A DNA stretch of 64,000 nt. Source: Hyphomonas sp. GTDB lineage: Bacteria; Pseudomonadota; Alphaproteobacteria; Caulobacterales; Hyphomonadaceae. The stretch lies in the NCBI GenBank assembly GCA_016124495.1, contig WGNP01000006.1, positions 124,001 through 188,000 of the forward strand. The letters are read 5' to 3'. The notes under the pieces were generated by a model. That model made no database searches, was not told the DNA's origin, and was given only the letters and a program-made list of their open reading frames with translations. The position numbers and the translations under genes are program-made. Below, piece after piece: positions 19,926 to 29,662 of the stretch. Each line of letters opens with the position of its first letter. The first letter of the stretch is position 1.

Positions 19926-19968
19926 GGGGACTTGATCCCATGAGCGGCGCGGCGCATCAAGCCGCTCC

Positions 19969-21258
19969 ATGAACATACTCCTGATCGGATCGGGCGGCCG
20001 TGAACACGCCCTGGCCTGGAAGATGGCCCAGTCGCCGCTGGTGGATGTGGTGCATTCGGCGCCCGGCAATCCGGGCATGCACGAGATCGGGCCCTGCTTC
20101 GACGTAGCGCCAGACGATATCGACGGCCTCGTGAAGCTCGCGCTGCAGTTAGAGCCGGACCTGATCGTGATCGGGCCGGAGGCGCCCCTCGCGCTCGGCC
20201 TGTCGGACATCCTGCGGGCGCGGGGTTTCGACGTCTTCGGACCCTCGAAAGAGGCGGCGAAGCTGGAAGCTTCGAAGGCCTTCTCGAAAGCGCGGATGAT
20301 GAAGTATGGCGTGCCGACAGCGGCGTATGGCGAGTTCACGCAGGCCGCGCCGGCTAAGGCGTTCCTGAACAAGATGAAGGCGCCCTATGTGCTGAAAGCG
20401 GATGGTCTCGCGGCGGGCAAGGGCGTGGTCATCGCGGAGACACTTGCGGAGGCGGAAGCGGAGATCGACGAGATGCTGTCCGGCAAGTTCGGGGACGCTT
20501 CGGCGACATTGGTGATCGAGGAGTTCATGCACGGCGAGGAGGCGAGCGTATTTGTCATCACCGACGGCGAGGGCGCAGTCTATCTGCCGGCAGCACAGGA
20601 TCACAAACGCGTGGGCGATGGCGACACCGGGCCCAATACCGGCGGCATGGGCGCCTATGCACCGGCACCGGTTGTCAATCCAGAGATCATGGCGCGCGTG
20701 AAGCGCGAGATTGCCGAGCCGATGCTGAAGGGCATGGCAAAGGACGGGATGCCATATCAGGGCGTTCTGTATATTGGTGTGATGGCGACGGCGGACGGCC
20801 CGAAGGTGGTCGAGTTCAATGCGCGCTTTGGCGATCCGGAATGCCAGGTGCTGATGAAGGGGCTGGCGGGCGATATCGTGCCGCTGATTCTGGTTGCCGC
20901 GACCGGCGGGCTTAAAGGTAGCGAGAAGGATTTCGAACGGCTGCTGGAGCTGGAAGACTTCCGGCCCACCGCCACGGTCGTGATGGCAGCAAAGGGTTAT
21001 CCTGGGAGCTACGGGAAAGGCTCCGTGATCTGCGGCGTAGCGGCCGCAAATGCGATGGACGGCGTCACGGTATTTCATGCGGGTACGGATGTTGCGCCGG
21101 ACGGCGCACTGGTCGCCAAGGGCGGGCGCGTGCTGAATGTCACCGCGAGCGGCGCGACGCTGCGCGAGGCGGTCGATAGCGCCTATGCGGGCGTGGCGGC
21201 GATCGACTGGCCGGAGGGTTTCTGCCGGCGTGATATCGGCTGGCGGGCGCTGGGCTAA
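19969..21258 (+). CDS. purD: phosphoribosylamine-glycine ligase
   Basis: MNILLIGSGGREHALAWK, LKADGLAAGKGV, DHKRVGDGDTGPNTGGMGAY, NARFGDPECQ. Confidence 0.97.
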   Translation: MNILLIGSGGREHALAWKMAQSPLVDVVHSAPGNPGMHEIGPCFDVAPDDIDGLVKLALQLEPDLIVIGPEAPLALGLSDILRARGFDVFGPSKEAAKLEASKAFSKARMMKYGVPTAAYGEFTQAAPAKAFLNKMKAPYVLKADGLAAGKGVVIAETLAEAEAEIDEMLSGKFGDASATLVIEEFMHGEEASVFVITDGEGAVYLPAAQDHKRVGDGDTGPNTGGMGAYAPAPVVNPEIMARVKREIAEPMLKGMAKDGMPYQGVLYIGVMATADGPKVVEFNARFGDPECQVLMKGLAGDIVPLILVAATGGLKGSEKDFERLLELEDFRPTATVVMAAKGYPGSYGKGSVICGVAAANAMDGVTVFHAGTDVAPDGALVAKGGRVLNVTASGATLREAVDSAYAGVAAIDWPEGFCRRDIGWRALG

Positions 21259-22307
21259 GCGGTCGGATCTATCAGGATCTTGATCTCGCTTGGGTTCCTG
21301 GCGAGGGAGTCGAAGGCGGCTTCGGTGTTGGCCAGGGGCTGGCGGCTGGTGATCAGGCGGGCGGCCTTGTCCGGATGCGCTGCGATCATCGCAAGGGCGG
21401 CGGCGAATTCCTCCGGGCGGTAGGCGAAGCTGAATTCGAGGGTCAGTTCACGCAGGATGCCTTCGATCGGTGTCAGCTTTTCCTCATGCGGGCAGACGCC
21501 GGCGACAATGATGTGGCTGTGCGGCGGGGCGCCCTTGATCACCTGGTCGATCAGGCCCGGCGCGCCGGTACATTCAAACAGGTTGGCGCCGGGCGGTAGG
21601 CCGCGGAATTCGCGCGCCAGCAGCGGTGACATCGTATGCGGCGTGAAGGCGAGATCGTCCCAGTGGGTGAAAGGAGAGTCCGTGGCCGGATCAATCACGA
21701 TATCGGCGCCGAGTGCGGCGGCGGCCTTGCGGCGCTCGGGCGAGAAATCGGCTGCGAGGATGGGCCCGCGTCCCTGCAGGCTGAGCGAGAGGATGACGGC
21801 GAGGCCGACCGGGCCGCACCCGATGACAACATTCGGTCCTTTGTTGCGGCTGGCGAGTCCCGCTGCATGCAGGCCGACCGAGAGCGGCTCCGTCAGCGCT
21901 GCCAGATCGTCCGGCACGTTGTCCGGGATGCGGAAGCTGCGCACGGCATCGATACAGCTGAGCGTCGCGAGGCCGCCGCCATGGCCGGGGGAGAGGCCGA
22001 TGGTTTGCGGGCCGGCATGGTCATGCGTGAAGGGCAGGCCGGTGATCCGGTCGCCGGGTTTGAGGTTCGTCTCGGTGCCGGGCGCGATGCCGACGATCTC
22101 GGCGGAGAATTCATGCCCGGGGATAATCACCGGCAGCTGGTTCTGCGGCAGCGCGTCGGCCAGCGCGGCGAGCTGTTTGCGCAGCGAGAGATCGCTGCCG
22201 CAGATGCCGGTGAAGATCGGCCGCACCAGCAATTGTCCAGGCGCCGGTGAAGGGTCCGGCATGTCGCGGACGGTAAAGGCTTTACCCTGCAGCGTGGCGG
22301 CGCGCAT
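21255..22307 (-). CDS. zinc-dependent medium-chain alcohol dehydrogenase
   Basis: GICGSDL, PGHEFSAEIVG, VVIGCGPVGLAVI. Confidence 0.9.
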   Translation of the reverse strand: MRAATLQGKAFTVRDMPDPSPAPGQLLVRPIFTGICGSDLSLRKQLAALADALPQNQLPVIIPGHEFSAEIVGIAPGTETNLKPGDRITGLPFTHDHAGPQTIGLSPGHGGGLATLSCIDAVRSFRIPDNVPDDLAALTEPLSVGLHAAGLASRNKGPNVVIGCGPVGLAVILSLSLQGRGPILAADFSPERRKAAAALGADIVIDPATDSPFTHWDDLAFTPHTMSPLLAREFRGLPPGANLFECTGAPGLIDQVIKGAPPHSHIIVAGVCPHEEKLTPIEGILRELTLEFSFAYRPEEFAAALAMIAAHPDKAARLITSRQPLANTEAAFDSLARNPSEIKILIDPTA

Positions 22308-22323
22308 GGTCCGTATCCTGATC

Positions 22324-23112
22324 TTAGGTGTTGGGCGGCAACATGAACTGTGCGACTTCCGGCTGGCCGGTATGCGCGGTGGTGCCGCCATCGGCGACGA
22401 CAATCGATCCCGTCATGTAGGAGGCGTCATCGGAGGCGAGGAAGGCGACGATCTTGGCCATCTCTTCCGGCTCAGCGGCGCGCCCGAGCGGGATGCGGCG
22501 GGTCCAGTCGTCTCTCAGGCCCGGCATCTGGGAGACGCCGGCGGTGATGGGTGTATCGACGAGGCCGGGACAAAGCGCGTTGACGCGGATGCCGTCGCGC
22601 GCATGGTCCACCGCGAGCGCGCGGGTGTAGTTGATCACCGCGCCCTTGGCGGCGTTGTAGGCTGCAAAGCGGTAGTCGCCGCCCATGCCGGAGATCGAGG
22701 CGGTGTTCACGATGGCGCTGCCCTTCGGCATGTGCGGAATCGCGAAGTGGCAGGCGTAGTAGACGCTGTTGAGGTCGACCGCGATGATGTTCTCCCAATC
22801 GGCTGGGGCGAGTTCGACGCTGGTGCCGAAGCTGCCGATGCCGGCATTGTTGAACAGGATGTCGATGCGGCCATGCGCAGCGACGGCGGACTTGATCAGG
22901 GCCTCGACCTCAGCGGCTTTCGACACGTCGCACTTCACGGCCATCGCCGATGGGCCGAGGCTGGCCGCAAGGCTTTTGCCGCCTTCGTCGCCGATGTCAG
23001 CGAGCACGACGAGCGCGCCTTCCTTCGAAAGCAGACGTGCCGTGGCCGCGCCGATGCCGGAGGCTGCGCCGGTGATGACGGCGACCTTGTTCTCGAATCG
23101 CTTCGGCGTCAT
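22324..23112 (-). CDS. SDR-family oxidoreductase
   Basis: VAVITGAASGIGAATA, NNAGIG, YNAAKGAVINYTRALA. Confidence 0.93.
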   Translation of the reverse strand: MTPKRFENKVAVITGAASGIGAATARLLSKEGALVVLADIGDEGGKSLAASLGPSAMAVKCDVSKAAEVEALIKSAVAAHGRIDILFNNAGIGSFGTSVELAPADWENIIAVDLNSVYYACHFAIPHMPKGSAIVNTASISGMGGDYRFAAYNAAKGAVINYTRALAVDHARDGIRVNALCPGLVDTPITAGVSQMPGLRDDWTRRIPLGRAAEPEEMAKIVAFLASDDASYMTGSIVVADGGTTAHTGQPEVAQFMLPPNT

Positions 23113-23645
23113 GACAGGACGGCGCTCGGCGGAGCGGTCTCGTTCGCCCAGTCGGGCTTGCGTGCGGTGACGGCCGCGGCGATCTTTTCCCAGGCAGGCA
23201 AGGACTTGGCGATGAAATTTATGTCGAAGTCTTCCTGCGTGCGGAACTCGAGGACCTCGACGCCTTGCGGGCCGGGCGTGTAGCGATAGGCCTTGTCCTT
23301 GCCGAGGAAAAATCCGTCGCCTGGGCCGAGCGTTTCCGTGCCGAGCTGGAGCGAGCCGGCGACGATATAGTAGAGGCAATCCGCATTGTGCGTATGCAGA
23401 GGAAGCGGGAAGCCGCTCTTGAACCAGGCATAGGTGAGGCTGAAGCCGGGGCGGGAGAACAGGGTCTTTACGATGTTGCCCTCGGCGAAACCGGCTTCGA
23501 GCGCCTTGGTGATGCCCGCCTGGAATTCCGGGTTCATGCCGGTGATTTCCATATGCGCAGTCTCGTCCAGCGAGGGCGATGTGGCCGTGCGGAAAATTTC
23601 GTAACCGCCGGCGGCGGATCGGGCTTCGGTTGCGGTATCACTCAT
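23109..23645 (-). CDS. cupin-domain protein
   Basis: PLPLHTHNADCLYYIVAGSLQLGTETLGPGDGFFLGKDKAYRY. Confidence 0.85.
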   Translation of the reverse strand: MSDTATEARSAAGGYEIFRTATSPSLDETAHMEITGMNPEFQAGITKALEAGFAEGNIVKTLFSRPGFSLTYAWFKSGFPLPLHTHNADCLYYIVAGSLQLGTETLGPGDGFFLGKDKAYRYTPGPQGVEVLEFRTQEDFDINFIAKSLPAWEKIAAAVTARKPDWANETAPPSAVLS

Positions 23646-23748
23646 GGGCAGGTCCTCCGGAATCGCTTGTTGCCTTTGCAGCAGGGCGGGTGCGGAATGT
23701 AGCGGGCGCTCTTTCCGTCTTGATCAGACGCTAGCAGAAACTCGAAAG

Positions 23749-23764
23749 TAGTCAATATTGACTA
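23749..23764. promoter_or_regulatory. 16-bp perfect palindrome, candidate TetR operator
   Basis: TAGTCAATATTGACTA flanked by outer CGAAA/TTTCG arms between divergent cupin and TetR genes. Confidence 0.65.
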
Positions 23765-23819
23765 ATGTTTCGAAATCGCTTAATCACCGCCAAGGCACGA
23801 CGACAGGTCAAAGTGTTAC

Positions 23820-24482
23820 ATGCCGAACAGGAAATCAACGACGATCATACCCGCGCGCCCGGTCGCTCGCCGGCGCACGCGCCGCGGAGAGGAAACGCGC
23901 CGCCAGATCGTCGAGGCGGCGATCGATTGCCTGAACCATCTCGGCTATGCCGGAACGTCGGTCGAGGCCGTGATGGAACAGGCGGGGCTCAGCCGGGGCT
24001 CTGTGCTGAACCAGTTCCCGACGCGCATCGACCTGATGGCCGCCACCATCCAGGCGGCGATGGAGGCGATGGTCGCCCATACGGTCACCCTGGCGGCGGC
24101 AATCGCAGACCCGGCCGCGCGGATGCGCGCGATGTGCGACGTATTCTGGACGACACAGCAGCTACCGGCCTCCACCGCCATGACGGAAGTATTGCTTGCG
24201 GCGCGCTGGGACCGCGCGCTGGCGGTGGCCCTGCGCCCGGTGGCCAGCCAGGTCGAAACCGCAATTGATCAGTTCACGGCGCAGCTCTCCCGCGAGGCCG
24301 GCGTCACGGAAGAGGGGCTTGACGCCAATCTGCTGCAAGCCCGAATTCTGATCCTGAGCCTGCGTGGCATCACGCTGGAGCTGATGTATGATCAAGACCG
24401 CGGCATCATCCACCGCGCCCTCGACCAGATCCGCGCGATGCACCAGGCGCACTGTGACCGCGTGCTGGGTGGGCGCCGTTAG
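23820..24482 (+). CDS. TetR-family transcriptional regulator
   Basis: RRGEETRRQIVEAAIDCLNHLGYAGTSVEAVMEQAGLSRGSVLNQFPTRIDLMAA. Confidence 0.92.
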   Translation: MPNRKSTTIIPARPVARRRTRRGEETRRQIVEAAIDCLNHLGYAGTSVEAVMEQAGLSRGSVLNQFPTRIDLMAATIQAAMEAMVAHTVTLAAAIADPAARMRAMCDVFWTTQQLPASTAMTEVLLAARWDRALAVALRPVASQVETAIDQFTAQLSREAGVTEEGLDANLLQARILILSLRGITLELMYDQDRGIIHRALDQIRAMHQAHCDRVLGGRR

Positions 24483-24733
24483 GCCTCGGCCGCCGGTTCA
24501 TCCTTGAACCAGACTTCGACCGGGCCCTTGAACGTCAGCGTCAAGGGATTGCCTTTGCGGTCCATCGCCTTGCCGGCGGTCAGCTTGATCCAGCCTTCGG
24601 AGACGCAGTATTCCTCGACCGTGGTCTTTTCCTCGCCCTTGAAACGAACGCCGACGCCGCGAATGAGGGCGTCATAGTCATAGTGCGGGCTGCGCGGGTT
24701 CACGGAGAGGCGGTCGGGGGGTGTATCGGTCAT
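24479..24733 (-). CDS. DUF3297 protein
   Basis: RLSVNPRSPHYDYDALIRGVGVRFKG...VSEGWIKLTAGKAMDRKGNPLTLTFKGPVEVWF. Confidence 0.85.
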   Translation of the reverse strand: MTDTPPDRLSVNPRSPHYDYDALIRGVGVRFKGEEKTTVEEYCVSEGWIKLTAGKAMDRKGNPLTLTFKGPVEVWFKDEPAAEA

Positions 24734-24827
24734 AACCGGGGGTTTAGCCGGGCTGGCGGGCTGGTTTCAAGCCCCCGGTTGCCGCGCGCCTTCAAAAGAG
24801 TAGATCGGGTTGAAAGGGAGTTCAGTC

Positions 24828-25235
24828 ATGACGCAGCGCAATCCAGATGTTCCGCCCGCCATGGGCCAGATAAACAGCCGTCTCGGCCTCTCCTTCTTCA
24901 AGCTGGTCGAGCGCGCGCTGCTCCTGCTTACGGCAGGATTGACGATCATCGCGGCGGCGACCGAAGTCTGGAACATCTACATCAAGCAGGAAGTCGGCCT
25001 GGCCGACATCCTCCTGATGTTCCTGTATGTCGAAGTCATCAGCATGATCGCGGTGTTCTACACCGGGATAGGCTCCCCTTTCGTCTACCCGATTTTCATT
25101 GCGATCACGGCCATCGCGCGCCTCATTGTGCTTCAGGGGAAGGACATGGCGCCCGAAAAGGTCGTTCTGGAGGCCGCTGCGATCCTTATTCTCGCGATCG
25201 CGGTTGTCGTTGTCGGTTATGCCAAACGCAACTGA
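24828..25235 (+). CDS. PsiE-family inner membrane protein
   Basis: Four TM helices; LLMFLYVEVISMIAVFYTG...FPIFIAITAIARLIVLQGK-like pattern. Confidence 0.8.
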   Translation: MTQRNPDVPPAMGQINSRLGLSFFKLVERALLLLTAGLTIIAAATEVWNIYIKQEVGLADILLMFLYVEVISMIAVFYTGIGSPFVYPIFIAITAIARLIVLQGKDMAPEKVVLEAAAILILAIAVVVVGYAKRN

Positions 25236-25243
25236 ACGGGAGA

Positions 25244-25834
25244 CTACGCGCCCACAAAGATCAGCGTGCCTTCCGGCACCTCTTCGATGAAACGCGCCAG
25301 GTCCGACTTCGAAAAGACGATGCAGCCGTTGGACCGGCCCATCTTGCCGTGCTGTTTCAGGAAGGCCGGCTCGGCATAGCTGGCGGCGTGGATGACGATG
25401 GCCCGCGCGCGGGACGTCCTGTTGCCCTCGTCCAGCCCATCGAGGCGGAACGACTGGCCGTGCTTGCCGGTATACTCCTCGGCAAAGCGCAGCAGGCCTT
25501 CGGGGCTGGCCTGCGACCCGGGAACGCTTGAGAAACTGTCCAGATAGCCGTTATGGTCGGCGTCCGAGCCGCGGCCGTGGGCCGCGCGGAAAGCCGTTAC
25601 CGCGCCGGACCCAAGATCGATGACAAACAGGCGCTCTTGGCTGGAATGCAGGCTGTAATCCACCACAACCAGCTTGCCGGTGGCGTGGCCGTCGTGGCCG
25701 CGCGCCTCCATGGCCTCGACGGCGCGCTCCAGCAAGACGGGGCGGATCAGGCCCGCAGGATCGAGGGATTGGGCGTGGGACCCGCCGGCGAGGCTGAAAA
25801 AGGCAAGCAGGAACAGGTCAACGCGGCGCAACAT
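25244..25834 (-). CDS. murein L,D-transpeptidase catalytic domain family
   Basis: LVVVDYSLHSSQERLFVIDL...AIVIHAASYAEPAFLKQHGKMGRSNGCIVFSKSDL. Confidence 0.88.
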   Translation of the reverse strand: MLRRVDLFLLAFFSLAGGSHAQSLDPAGLIRPVLLERAVEAMEARGHDGHATGKLVVVDYSLHSSQERLFVIDLGSGAVTAFRAAHGRGSDADHNGYLDSFSSVPGSQASPEGLLRFAEEYTGKHGQSFRLDGLDEGNRTSRARAIVIHAASYAEPAFLKQHGKMGRSNGCIVFSKSDLARFIEEVPEGTLIFVGA

Positions 25835-25948
25835 CCAGGCATGGGCCTTCCGTCATCAAATCGTCTGCGACGCGGCGGCAGGTCTTGGCGCGCGGGTCTG
25901 TATCAGTATGGTAGGGGTCAAAATCCGGCAGAATTGAGGGAGCGCGAC

Positions 25949-27037
25949 ATGGCAGAGGCGGCAAACGCACAGGACCTGTTTTCCGGCACAAAGCCGGTGG
26001 TGGACAGCCACAAGTTCAACGAGGCAAATCTGGCCACCTGGATGCAGGCGCATGTCGAGGGCTATGAGGGCCCGCTGGAAGTGCGCCAGTTCAAGGGCGG
26101 CCAGTCCAATCCGACCTACCAGCTGGTGACCCCCAAGAAGAAATACGTGATGCGCCGCAAGCCGCCCGGCAACCTGCTGCCCAGCGCCCACGCGGTTGAC
26201 CGCGAGTTCACCATCATCAGTGCGCTCTATCCCCTCGGCTATCCGGTTGCGCGGCCCTATGGTCTGTGCGCGGATGACAGCATCGTCGGCACGATGTTCT
26301 ACATTATGGACATGATGGAAGGGCGCATCCTCTGGGACGGCACGTTGCCGGACTATGAGCCCGCGATGCGCCGTAAGATCTACGAAGCGAAGGTCAAGAC
26401 CTTCGCCGAGCTGCACAATGTCGACTGGAAAAAGGCCGGCCTCGAGGGTTACGGCAAGGAGGGCGACTACATCGCCCGCCAGATCCACCGCTGGACGAAG
26501 CAGTACAAGGCCTCCGAGACGATGCACATTCCGGAAATGGAAAAGCTGATCGAATGGCTGCCGAAGAACATTCCGCCTGGCGACACGACCACCATCGTGC
26601 ACGGCGACTACCGGCTTGACAACATGGTGCTGCACCCGACCGAGCCGCGCGTGATTGCGGTGCTCGACTGGGAACTCTGCACGCTGGGAGATCCGATCGC
26701 GGACTTTTCCTACCACCTGATGAACTGGGTCATGCCGCCGGGCGATTCCACACGCGGCTCGATCATGGCGATCCCTGACCTCAAGGCCTGGGGCATTCCG
26801 ACGATGGAAGAATATGTGGCGATGTATTGCGCCCATACCGGCCGCAAGGGCCTGCCGCAGCTCGACTATTACTTCGCCTACAACGCTTTCCGTCTGGCCG
26901 GCATCCTGCAGGGCATCATCGGGCGGGTGAAGGAAGGCACGGCCAACAGCGCCAACGCTGAGTCGAACGCGGCCCGCGTCGTGCCGCTGGCGAAGTTTGC
27001 CTATGAATATGCCCGCCGCGCCGGCATGGAGGGGTGA
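25949..27037 (+). CDS. phosphotransferase family protein (APH-like, acyl-CoA dehydrogenase-associated type)
   Basis: GGQSNPTYQLVTPKKKYVMRRKPPGNLLPSAHAVDREF, IVHGDYRLDNMVLHP, AVLDWELCTLGDPIADFSY. Confidence 0.92.
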   Translation: MAEAANAQDLFSGTKPVVDSHKFNEANLATWMQAHVEGYEGPLEVRQFKGGQSNPTYQLVTPKKKYVMRRKPPGNLLPSAHAVDREFTIISALYPLGYPVARPYGLCADDSIVGTMFYIMDMMEGRILWDGTLPDYEPAMRRKIYEAKVKTFAELHNVDWKKAGLEGYGKEGDYIARQIHRWTKQYKASETMHIPEMEKLIEWLPKNIPPGDTTTIVHGDYRLDNMVLHPTEPRVIAVLDWELCTLGDPIADFSYHLMNWVMPPGDSTRGSIMAIPDLKAWGIPTMEEYVAMYCAHTGRKGLPQLDYYFAYNAFRLAGILQGIIGRVKEGTANSANAESNAARVVPLAKFAYEYARRAGMEG

Positions 27038-28269
27038 CGCCGCCGCCTCCGGCCTCGCCGGGCGGTGAGGCAGGGCGAAAGCTGCTGAGCCGGCGGGAGT
27101 TGTTCCTGCTCGCCTTCGCCGCCGCTGTGGTAACGGCGAACGCCTATTACATCCACCCGATCATTGCGCTGGTCGCGAAGGATTTCGGCGTGTCGCCTTC
27201 GGAAATCGGTCTGGTGCCTGCCCTCAACCAGATCGCGCTGGCCGCTGGCATCTTCTTCCTGCTGCCCCTCGGCGACCGGTTCAGCAACCGGCAACTCGCG
27301 ACCATCTTCGCAGCCGGCCAGCTCGCTGGCCTATGTGTCATGGCGTTCGCCACCAGTTTCTGGGTCTTTGTGGCCGGCTCCACCTTTCTCGGCTTCTCCA
27401 CCATAACGCCTTACCTCTTGCCCGCCTATGCCTCCAAGCGCGTCGAGCCGCGCCGCCTCGGCCAAGCGACCGCGACGCTGACGACTGGCGTGATCGCGGG
27501 CATCCTCGTGGCGCGTGTCGGGGCGGGTTGGGTCGGCGAACATCTTGGCTGGCGTTGGGTCTACTACGGCGCAGCGGCGGTCATGCTGTTGGTGACGCTT
27601 CTCTTGCCCCGTATCATGGAAGGCCGGGACAAGTCCGAATCCACCCCAGCGCCGGAGAACTATCCCTCCCTTGTCCTGTCGGTTTTCCCGATTGCCCGTC
27701 AGCACCCGGAGGTTCTTCTGTCCGGCGCGATCCAGGGGCTCGGATTCGGTATCTTCCTCGCTGTCTGGCTGGGCCTCGGCCTGCATCTTACCAGCGCGGA
27801 GATGGGATACGGCGCCGACACGGTCGGCTATCTTGCCGCCATCTCGCTGCTAAACCTCGCCACCACACCCGCCCTCGGCGCCTGGGCAGACCGGACAGGG
27901 CCGCGCCGCGCACGGGTCATCATATCGCTGGTGCAATTCTCCGCCGTGATCCTGCTGGGCTTCTTCGGCCACAGCCTCTGGCTGCTGATCCTGCCGCTGG
28001 TCCTGCTCAACCTCGTCGGGCCGCTGATCGACATCACCGGGCGGATGACCTTCCTCACGCTGCCCGCCAGCGTGCGCACACGCCTGATGACCGCCTATAT
28101 CGTGCTGATGTTCATCGGCGGCGGCCTCGCCAGCTGGGCGGCGACCTGGGTGTATGAACACGAAGGCTGGCACGGTACGGCGATGCTGGCCGCCGGGCTT
28201 TCCGCGCTTCTGGTCACGCTGTCCTTGCTTGCCCTCCGCTTTGATCCGGCCCGCCGCAACAAGGCGTGA
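27034..28269 (+). CDS. MFS transporter
   Basis: 12-TM-like; GLVPALNQIALAAGIFFLLPLGDRFSNR; GTG start overlaps upstream TGA. Confidence 0.9.
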   Translation: MTPPPPASPGGEAGRKLLSRRELFLLAFAAAVVTANAYYIHPIIALVAKDFGVSPSEIGLVPALNQIALAAGIFFLLPLGDRFSNRQLATIFAAGQLAGLCVMAFATSFWVFVAGSTFLGFSTITPYLLPAYASKRVEPRRLGQATATLTTGVIAGILVARVGAGWVGEHLGWRWVYYGAAAVMLLVTLLLPRIMEGRDKSESTPAPENYPSLVLSVFPIARQHPEVLLSGAIQGLGFGIFLAVWLGLGLHLTSAEMGYGADTVGYLAAISLLNLATTPALGAWADRTGPRRARVIISLVQFSAVILLGFFGHSLWLLILPLVLLNLVGPLIDITGRMTFLTLPASVRTRLMTAYIVLMFIGGGLASWAATWVYEHEGWHGTAMLAAGLSALLVTLSLLALRFDPARRNKA

Positions 28270-29222
28270 CGCGGCCCGCAAGCGATGGCATTGTCCGGAA
28301 AAAGGGAGACATCATGCACGAGATCCTGAAGGGCGAATTGCGCCGTCCCATCAATCTTCTGACCGAACAGAAGTATGCCGGCCACAAATCGCTGCACGAT
28401 GACGCAGAGGCCGCTCGCCTCGGCATCAAGGCGGGGCCGGTCGAGGGACCGACGCACTTTTCCCAGTTCGTGCCCCTGCTGGCGGATGTCTGGGGCAGGG
28501 CCTGGTTCGAGCAGGGCTGTTTCTCCTGTCACTTCCTCAACATGGTGTTCGAGGGTGAAGAGGTCTGGGCCGAGATTGACCAACCGGCCCCGAACGCCAC
28601 ACGCACGCTTGCCCGCGCCTTCAAGGCCGACAGCACGCCGGTGCTGGAAGCGAGCGCCAGTCTCGGCCCGGACCATGGCGAGACCCTGCTTGAAGAGCGG
28701 ATGAAAAAGCTGCGCCCCGCCGATGATCTTGTCATCCTGGCGGACCTGAAGGCCGGCATGACCGGCCGCGACGACGAGATCGTCAGCATGGGGCCGGATC
28801 AGCACATGGGCGACCTCTATCCCTTCTCGCTGGCCGACAAGCTGAAAGTCATCACCGAGACCGACCCTATGTATTCCGACGCTAAGGCCTCGCCTTGGGG
28901 CCGCGCCGTCATCCCGCTCGAGATGGTTAGTGTACTGGCCAACTATTCCAGCCACGGCGCCCGCTTCCCGGTCAGGAATCCCAGCATCGGCCTGTTCGCC
29001 GATCTGGAGATTCGCATGATCGACGGGCCGCTTTTTGTGGGTGAGGAATACCTCCTGCGCCGCGAGATCGTCGCCTTATCGCAATCGCGCCGCGTCGAGA
29101 ATTACTGGGTGCGCACCCGCATTTTCGATGCGAAGGGCAAGACCCAGAAAGCCGAGATGCTGCTCAATCACGGCGTAATGAAAGCCAGCTATCCGCATTA
29201 TCCGGCAGAGCGGCTTTCATGA
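28266..29222 (+). CDS. hypothetical protein, possibly hotdog-fold/MaoC-like
   Basis: Long ORF with codon bias; KYAGHKSLHDDAEAARLGIKAGPVEGPTHFSQF; overlaps both neighbours by 4 bp. Confidence 0.7.
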   Translation: MTRPASDGIVRKKGDIMHEILKGELRRPINLLTEQKYAGHKSLHDDAEAARLGIKAGPVEGPTHFSQFVPLLADVWGRAWFEQGCFSCHFLNMVFEGEEVWAEIDQPAPNATRTLARAFKADSTPVLEASASLGPDHGETLLEERMKKLRPADDLVILADLKAGMTGRDDEIVSMGPDQHMGDLYPFSLADKLKVITETDPMYSDAKASPWGRAVIPLEMVSVLANYSSHGARFPVRNPSIGLFADLEIRMIDGPLFVGEEYLLRREIVALSQSRRVENYWVRTRIFDAKGKTQKAEMLLNHGVMKASYPHYPAERLS

Positions 29223-29503
29223 TACACGCCGCCTTCGGCAAGCATGTCCTGTCTCTTCCGAGTATAGAATGCGCCGAACAGCTGGGCTATACTCAGTTTT
29301 ACAAGATCGCTGGCAAGGTGTTCGCGGTGACCTGCAAAGGCTGCACGAAAATCTCGTTCAGTTGCAGCGATGAGGCCTTCCACGTTTTAACCGAATCCGG
29401 CGCCGCCACTCCCGCGCCCTATCTCGCCCGCGCCAAAAGGGTGTGCGTGACGCCGGACCACTTGCCGGCTGCCAAACTGCGCGGGCGCGTCACCCAGGCC
29501 TAA
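29219..29503 (+). CDS. MmcQ/YjbR-like protein
   Basis: FKIAGKVFAV-like segment TQFYKIAGKVFAVTCKG; APYLARAKRVCVTPDHLPAAKLRGRVTQA. Confidence 0.6.
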   Translation: MIHAAFGKHVLSLPSIECAEQLGYTQFYKIAGKVFAVTCKGCTKISFSCSDEAFHVLTESGAATPAPYLARAKRVCVTPDHLPAAKLRGRVTQA

Positions 29504-29662
29504 GCCATCGTCCGCGCCGGCCCGACGAAGAAAGTCCAGGCGGGCTTACCCCGTTCGCTGACTGAGCCGCTCGTCTCCGTATTTTCCCGGACTGATCTTC
29601 TGCACTGATCGGCGCTAGCGTCTCTGGCAGCGGGCACCCGTCCGCTGACCGAGGAGGCATTA

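Noticed and set aside
20149-21078. 309-aa minus-strand ORF over purD
   Set aside because: Shadow ORF; His/Arg-rich with no domain.
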